This document shows, piece by piece, positions 44,937 through 50,090 of a DNA stretch of 50,090 nucleotides. Position 1 is the first letter of the stretch, and each line of letters starts with the position of its first letter. The translations under genes were made by a program, and so were the position numbers. The DNA comes from an uncultured Oleiphilus sp. (GTDB taxonomy: Bacteria; Pseudomonadota; Gammaproteobacteria; Pseudomonadales; Oleiphilaceae). The notes under the pieces are model-generated. The model saw only the letters and a list, made by a program, of their open reading frames with translations. It searched no databases and was not told the DNA's origin. Where the stretch lies: positions 1 through 50,090 of the forward strand of contig CAJWBJ010000017.1 in the NCBI GenBank assembly GCA_913020495.1, in the 5' to 3' direction.

Positions 44937-45392
44937 TTATATATGTGAATACACTAATGATTCTAAATAACCAAGGTTAGGGATTGTAGCATCTTCACCA
45001 TCCACCTTGATTAAGGCTGAATCTGCAACCCCAGGCTTTTGCTTGGTCTTTTTGATAATATCGTCACTCACTTTTACCAGTCGAGGAATACCTTGTGTAA
45101 TGATTGCAAAAAAAGGTAAGGCATCATGGTGCTTGCCAATGGTATTAATAACCGCAATTCGTGCTGCTGCTGAAGTTTCATTTTGTTTAAGGTCATTGGC
45201 AATTTCATATGAAATAACCGGGATATCAATCCCCCGCCAATGCACTGTCCCTAAAAAATATTCAGGGGCATCATTCCGTTTTTTTGGCTCTTGATAAGCA
45301 ACCACTTCAGCAACACTGACATTAGGTAGTAATAATTGCTTATTACTCACGGGAAGATACAAACTAGCGATAACACTTTGAGATTCCGACAC
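44937..45392 (-). CDS. chpC: CheW-like adaptor, ChpC-type
   Basis: CheW-domain protein of about 151 residues from the GTG at 45392, which has GAGG seven bases before it; TTG and GTG starts at 45407 and 45398 are alternatives. It has the beta-barrel pattern of CheW (LYLPVSNKQLLLPNVSVAEVV, TVHWRGIDIPVISYEI, AVINTIGK). It would couple a receptor to the ChpA kinase. Pseudomonas chpA-chpB-chpC has the same gene order. The gene end is clear; the start is not. Confidence 0.8.
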   Translation of the reverse strand: MSESQSVIASLYLPVSNKQLLLPNVSVAEVVAYQEPKKRNDAPEYFLGTVHWRGIDIPVISYEIANDLKQNETSAAARIAVINTIGKHHDALPFFAIITQGIPRLVKVSDDIIKKTKQKPGVADSALIKVDGEDATIPNLGYLESLVYSHI

Positions 45393-45403
45393 ACTCACAG
45401 TCC

Positions 45404-46528
45404 TCAATTCAAATTTTGTTGGTCATCATGATAAATATCCTGTCCAGCAAGAGCCGATTTTGTTGGTGTTGCAGGCTCATCATTTAACATAATGGGTATA
45501 CTACCGGCACGCGCAATTAATGCTTGAGCTAAAGCTTTAGGTGTTGCCGTTAATTCCGTACATTCTAAATCGATAATAGATTGCGGCATAGAGCCATTTG
45601 CGCAACTTTCTGGTGTTTGCGTCCATACAGAACAACCTTGACGCTGCATTCTTGGAGCCAATAAAGCACCATCATTTCCCATACCACTAAACACAATCAC
45701 ATGACAGCGGGCACCATAGTGACGAAGAAGATTTGCCAAAAGATGATCGATGGATGGTCCGTATGGGCCATCCCAAGGGCTATTCTTTATCGAAATACCA
45801 TCGGCATTAAAAACAACTTCATGATCAACCGGGACAACAGCCACCTCGCCTTCCCGCAAACAACTTCCTTGCACCATTGACTTTAAATCCAAATTAGAAT
45901 GTCGGCCAAGTACATTTGTTAGTACATGAGAAAAGTGGGCATCAATATGCTGCGCATATAAAAATCCAACGTTAATGTTAATGGGCATTTCATCTAAAAA
46001 CTCTTTAACGGCTGCAGGCCCACCAAGTGATGCAGCTAAAACCCATATTTCCTTTGCGACAGGCCTTTGCTTAGAAGAAGAACCACTTTCTAATGCTTCA
46101 GATGCGAGAACCTGTGGTTGGTTCGCAACTTTCGTATCTAAAGCAAGAAGCGATGCTTCTGACTCCAATATTTCAACACTTCCAAGATGTTCTTCCAACT
46201 TATCAAATAAACGACGCTCCCAAGAAATATAACCTTCATCGTTTTTGGGAGGTGCTTTACCTAAACCAAATAAAACCGGCACTTCCCCTTGATCAATCAA
46301 GTGATCCAAGGCATCAGATTCAAACTCTTCGTCATCAAGTTCTAACAACCAGCAGTCAACTTGCTCCACTCGCTCTTGACGCTGACCTTCAAGCAATGAT
46401 GGATCACAGATGATGGCAATATTTAAACCATACCGTACCAAAACATTTTGCAGAACATGTCGCTGCAATGCACAATCTGAAATTACGCCAATATAAGGGC
46501 GGTGTTGAGTCGCTTCGAGTTCCGTCAC
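45404..46528 (-). CDS. chpB: CheB-type methylesterase, ChpB-like
   Basis: 374 residues from a GTG two bases past the chpA stop. The C-terminal methylesterase domain keeps Ser168 (ASLGG), His195 (AQHID) and Asp287 (GMGNDGA), the triad that removes methyl groups from receptors. The N-terminal receiver-like domain (about 10-115) is degenerate: Glu63 (LLELDD) sits where the phosphorylated Asp should be. A Glu-rich linker joins the two. Its end overlaps the earliest possible chpC start by four bases. Confidence 0.85.
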   Translation of the reverse strand: MTELEATQHRPYIGVISDCALQRHVLQNVLVRYGLNIAIICDPSLLEGQRQERVEQVDCWLLELDDEEFESDALDHLIDQGEVPVLFGLGKAPPKNDEGYISWERRLFDKLEEHLGSVEILESEASLLALDTKVANQPQVLASEALESGSSSKQRPVAKEIWVLAASLGGPAAVKEFLDEMPININVGFLYAQHIDAHFSHVLTNVLGRHSNLDLKSMVQGSCLREGEVAVVPVDHEVVFNADGISIKNSPWDGPYGPSIDHLLANLLRHYGARCHVIVFSGMGNDGALLAPRMQRQGCSVWTQTPESCANGSMPQSIIDLECTELTATPKALAQALIARAGSIPIMLNDEPATPTKSALAGQDIYHDDQQNLN

Positions 46529-46530
46529 AA

Positions 46531-49500
46531 TTAGTTTAAATACTTCTCAATGTTCTCTAATAGATCATGTTCTTGGAATGGCTTACCTAAATAGCCATTG
46601 ACACCAATTGATAAAGCCCGATCTTTGTGTTTTTGGCCTGTTCTTGAAGTAATCATAATGATCGGGATATCTTGTAAACGTTCATCATGTCGAACGAGTG
46701 TCGCCACTTCGAAACCATCCATTCGAGGCATTTCAATATCCAGCAACATAACATCCGGCTTACAATCTTGAAGTGTTGCAATAGCATCAACTCCGTCTTT
46801 TGCAGTAATAACCTCATAACCATTTCGCTCTAACAGCCTGGTCGTTACTTTTCTCACCGTAACAGAGTCGTCAATTACCATAACTAATGAAGCTTTTTCT
46901 ATATCTCTGGGTATCACCTCTAGCGCACTTACACTATCAAGAAGCCCAGCACTCTCATCACGAATCAGCGCAGGAAGGTCCAGAATAACAACAACGCTAC
47001 CGTCTCCCAATATCGTTGCTCCTGATGCGCCATGCACATTCGAAAACTGCGGCCCTAAGCTCTTTACAACGATTTCCCGACTACCCATCAAGCTGTCAAC
47101 TTGAAGCGCCATCGGTTTATCTGCTCCCCTAACAAGTATTACCGGTAGAGGTAAAGGCTGACCCTGAAGCTTAGGGTGATGAGTACTATGTAATAGTTTC
47201 CCTAAGTATTGAAGGTTATATTCACGCCCAGCGTACTCATACATCGGCGCATCTGGCTTATAATATTCTTCCAGTTCATAAGCACTAACACGAACAATAC
47301 CTTCAATTGTATTCAAGGGTATTGCGTAGAAATCCTCTCCCGTATTCACCATTAATGCTCTGTTTACAGACACTGTAAACGGTAAGCGGACGGTAAACTC
47401 TGTGCCTTTCCCTAATGTAGAATCAATATCAATCGTGCCGCCCATTTGCTTAATTTCACTGGCAACCACGTCCATACCCACACCACGCCCTGATATTTGC
47501 GTGACCTTCTCTGCCGTACTAAAACCCGGAAGCATAATAAACTGCATAATTTCACTATGCGTTGGTTTGGCATTCTTCTCCACTAAACCTTGTTTAATAG
47601 CTTTTTTGAGTACAACTTTATCATTAACACCTGCGCCATCATCAGTCATTTTAAGGGCTATATTTCCACCCTCTCTCATTAGCGACAATATAATTTGGCC
47701 ACTCTCTGGCTTACCTGCTTTTTTACGGTCTTCGGCTGATTCAATACCATGGTCCAATGCATTTCTAAGCATATGTTCAAGCGGTGCAACCATTCGTTCC
47801 AATACAGAACGATCCATTTCTCCTTCAGCATTTAAAGCATCAAACTCTACCTGCTTACCTAACTCTGTACCTATCTGCCTAACAATTCGTCTGAGTCTTG
47901 GTACGATTGACGAGAACGGAATCATCCGTGTCTTCATCAAGCCTTCTTGTAATTCGGAGTTGATACGAGATTGCTGTAATAACAGTGTTTCTGCATCACG
48001 CGCACGATTTGCCAAAGTGTCACGCAAGTCTAGTAAATCAGAGGTACTTTCTGACAATGCTCTGGAGAGCTGTTGAATAGATGAATATCGATCCATTTCC
48101 AGTGGGTCGAAGTCAGCATAATCCGGTGCTTTTATACCTTCTTTTTCAGTCGTAAATAGCACCTGCGCTTCCGTTTCCATATCCATTCTTCGAAGCTGCT
48201 CACGAAGACGCTCAATAGTGGCTGACATTTCTTCAAGCGTAAAACCAAAGTCACTAATCTGCTGCTCTAAACGGCCCCGAGAGATACTGGTTTCACCCGC
48301 TAAATTGACTAAAGACTCCAATAGGTCAGATGAAACCCGAATGGTTTCTTGAGGTGCGGCTTTCTGAATTATCTTCGGAGCACCGTCAGCCTTTGGTGCT
48401 TGCTCTTTAGCATCCGCCTTAGGTTTTTTAGCGTCCTCCTTTAATTTTTCAGGTTCTGGCGCTTCCGGTTTTGGTTTTGCCACCTCTGCTTGAGTTGGTT
48501 CTGCCAGTTTCTGTATTTCATCGACAAGCTTCAGGAGAGTATCCTGTTTTGCTAAAACAGCTTGCTTTAAATCACCGTCAAATGATTCTTTTATCTTCTG
48601 GGCTTCTAACAATCGCGATTCAAGTGCATGGCTTTCATCTGCAAGCCCACTTATATTTGATAATCTAGCGCCGCCTTTCAGAGTATGTAAAATTCGTTGA
48701 ATTTCTAAATTACAGCTTTCATTAGTTGGTGCTTTTGACCATTCAGAGATCTGTTCTTCCAAAGCCTCAATTAATTCACGAGCCTCTTCGATAAACATCT
48801 CAACAACTTCAGCATCAATTTCATCCAAATCACCCAATACTGAGGTTGTAAGTACATTAGGCATTTGGCTTACAAGCGCGGCATTGGCTTCTGAATATCC
48901 ACCAGCTTGGTTTATTTCTGATATCAACTCTGGTGATGAGGCAATCACCGTTCCGTGTATGAGGCTTTCTAACATTTCTGTTAGCTCTTGATATGCTTTT
49001 GTCACCACCACTAACAAGGATTTATGATCAGGTATCTTACCTTCAATTAACTGCTCTAAGCGATGATTCACTGCATCGGCTAAATCACCAATTGCATCGA
49101 CATCCGCCAAACGCGCCCCCCCTTTCAGGGTGTGCATTTCTCGTTGTAGCTCAACGATGCCATCAACGCCATCTTCATCCTCTCTCCAATGATCCAGATA
49201 GTCTGCAGCAGCCGTTAGAATATCCTTACTCTCATCAATAAATAATGGTAATAAGTCTCCTTCAAATAAGTCCTCGGGTACGCTATCTTCTATAGGAACA
49301 CCCTGAGATTCACTTTCCAACTCAGCTTTGACTTCAATTTCTGTCGTTATAGTAGGTTCGACAAAAGTAGTCTCTGCTTCTGTCTCTGTACCACCGACAC
49401 TACCTGTTTTAACTACATGCTTAATTTGTTCTAGTAATTCGACGGCTGTCGGAGCATTGCGGCCCTCACTAATCGCGTCAACCATATTTGCCAAGGCATC

Positions 49501-50090
49501 ATGGCAACTTAAGCATAATGTGACCATGCCCGCAGATGCATCAAAACGACTATCAACAATAAGTTCAAATAGAGTTTCCAGCTCATGAGATAGGTCACCA
49601 ATACTATCTATCTCTGCCATTCGCGCACCCCCTTTTAGGGTATGCAACTCACGCTGTAATTCGGCAACCAGAGTAATACTTTGAGTATCATTTTCCCATT
49701 GGTGTAGAAGCTCTCCAGATGTGTGAATGATCTCATTCGCTTCTTCTAAGAAAATTTCAGCTAACTCAGGATCTAAGTCTAATGTCGAACCTTCACTACT
49801 TTCTTCTTGCGGTTCGGGTAGTGATGCATCAAAGACTGACTCCTCTTGAGTCTCTTTGTCTGAAATAACAGCATCTGACGGCACTTCAGTTGCGTCTTGT
49901 TCCAGAACTTCATCAATCTGCGAGGCTTGCTGAAGCTTTTCAATCAAACCAGCTTGAGCCCTGCAAGGCTTGCCCTGTTCAACGGACGCTAACATTTCGC
50001 TTAAAGCACTACAGGAGTCTTCAAGTAAACTAATTAGCAGTTCGCCCAAAACAGAGTGCGACTCAACAGATAACTCAAACACTTTTTCCA
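46531..50090 (-). CDS. chpA: Hybrid chemosensory histidine kinase ChpA, 5' end beyond the window
   Basis: At least 1183 residues are present; the frame stays open to base 50090, so the N-terminus is missing. Counting from the GTG at 50082: three histidine phosphotransfer domains, each with HTLKGGAR, centred on His147, His317 and His466; a Lys/Glu/Pro-rich linker (about 530-575); the dimerisation domain (SDLLESLVNLAGETSISRGR); the ATPase domain with LRNALDHGIES and GRGVGMDVV; a CheW domain (about 905-1040); and a receiver with Asp1115 in LLDIEMPRMDG. This is the architecture of Pseudomonas ChpA, the kinase controlling twitching motility and cAMP. chpB and chpC follow. Confidence 0.93.
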   Translation of the reverse strand, partial: EKVFELSVESHSVLGELLISLLEDSCSALSEMLASVEQGKPCRAQAGLIEKLQQASQIDEVLEQDATEVPSDAVISDKETQEESVFDASLPEPQEESSEGSTLDLDPELAEIFLEEANEIIHTSGELLHQWENDTQSITLVAELQRELHTLKGGARMAEIDSIGDLSHELETLFELIVDSRFDASAGMVTLCLSCHDALANMVDAISEGRNAPTAVELLEQIKHVVKTGSVGGTETEAETTFVEPTITTEIEVKAELESESQGVPIEDSVPEDLFEGDLLPLFIDESKDILTAAADYLDHWREDEDGVDGIVELQREMHTLKGGARLADVDAIGDLADAVNHRLEQLIEGKIPDHKSLLVVVTKAYQELTEMLESLIHGTVIASSPELISEINQAGGYSEANAALVSQMPNVLTTSVLGDLDEIDAEVVEMFIEEARELIEALEEQISEWSKAPTNESCNLEIQRILHTLKGGARLSNISGLADESHALESRLLEAQKIKESFDGDLKQAVLAKQDTLLKLVDEIQKLAEPTQAEVAKPKPEAPEPEKLKEDAKKPKADAKEQAPKADGAPKIIQKAAPQETIRVSSDLLESLVNLAGETSISRGRLEQQISDFGFTLEEMSATIERLREQLRRMDMETEAQVLFTTEKEGIKAPDYADFDPLEMDRYSSIQQLSRALSESTSDLLDLRDTLANRARDAETLLLQQSRINSELQEGLMKTRMIPFSSIVPRLRRIVRQIGTELGKQVEFDALNAEGEMDRSVLERMVAPLEHMLRNALDHGIESAEDRKKAGKPESGQIILSLMREGGNIALKMTDDGAGVNDKVVLKKAIKQGLVEKNAKPTHSEIMQFIMLPGFSTAEKVTQISGRGVGMDVVASEIKQMGGTIDIDSTLGKGTEFTVRLPFTVSVNRALMVNTGEDFYAIPLNTIEGIVRVSAYELEEYYKPDAPMYEYAGREYNLQYLGKLLHSTHHPKLQGQPLPLPVILVRGADKPMALQVDSLMGSREIVVKSLGPQFSNVHGASGATILGDGSVVVILDLPALIRDESAGLLDSVSALEVIPRDIEKASLVMVIDDSVTVRKVTTRLLERNGYEVITAKDGVDAIATLQDCKPDVMLLDIEMPRMDGFEVATLVRHDERLQDIPIIMITSRTGQKHKDRALSIGVNGYLGKPFQEHDLLENIEKYLN

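Noticed and set aside
47402..48076. 224-codon open frame on the + strand inside chpA
   Set aside because: It is the antisense of a strongly conserved kinase region and has no ribosome site or recognisable domain.

Overview
The window looks like ordinary chromosome from a marine, moderately AT-rich gammaproteobacterium of the Oceanospirillales/Pseudomonadales type. The evidence is gene order and protein families: ilvI-ilvH-ilvC-pssA running into what looks like an rRNA operon promoter at the left edge (the arrangement known from Pseudomonas), the rluD-pgeF pair facing bamD, and a pilus-type chemosensory cluster (chpA-chpB-chpC) at the right edge. I see no insertion sequence, prophage, integrase, CRISPR array or tRNA. 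Genus cannot be set from this window alone.

Layout. 1-4.4 kb (minus): branched-chain amino acid synthesis (ilvI, ilvH, ilvC) and phosphatidylserine synthase, then an rrn-like promoter pointing out of the window. 4.4-8 kb: a small exported DUF4124 protein facing clpB, which has a heat-shock-like promoter. 8-11.2 kb: accessory genes, namely a PqqD-like small protein, an unknown protein, a glycosyltransferase resembling the tRNA-queuosine mannosyltransferase family, and a VanZ-like protein. 11.2-17.8 kb: housekeeping (pgeF, rluD, bamD, nadE) plus an AraC regulator, a transglutaminase-like protein and a DEAD-box helicase. 17.8-33 kb: a mosaic of single-gene metabolic units (solute-binding protein, SMP-30-like protein, LysR, DUF2156, FKBP, amidase, SDR, lipoprotein, esterase, GST, methyltransferase, MAPEG, asparaginase) ending in a nemRA-like TetR/flavin oxidoreductase operon with a 22-bp palindromic operator in its promoter.

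33-37.5 kb looks like a metal (probably zinc) limitation region: a COG0523 GTPase and, 1 kb away, an operon znuC-like/znuB-like/hisI without a binding-protein gene. 37.7-39.3 kb holds a bacterial voltage-gated channel whose selectivity filter reads TFEDWTD, divergent from a TetR gene with a perfect 15-bp palindrome between them. 39.5-42.2 kb holds RNase II and GTP cyclohydrolase I. 42.9-50.09 kb (minus) is a Chp-type chemosensory module: the hybrid kinase ChpA (cut by the window edge), the methylesterase ChpB with a degenerate receiver, a CheW-like ChpC, a membrane protein with a degenerate GGDEF domain, and a soluble chemoreceptor.

The signals most worth following are the calcium-channel-like selectivity filter, the degenerate GGDEF protein and soluble receptor attached to the Chp cluster, the queuosine-mannosyltransferase-like gene with an unknown partner, the zinc module with hisI but no binding protein, a short DUF6160-like protein, and a dispersed ~40-bp repeat found four times in intergenic DNA.
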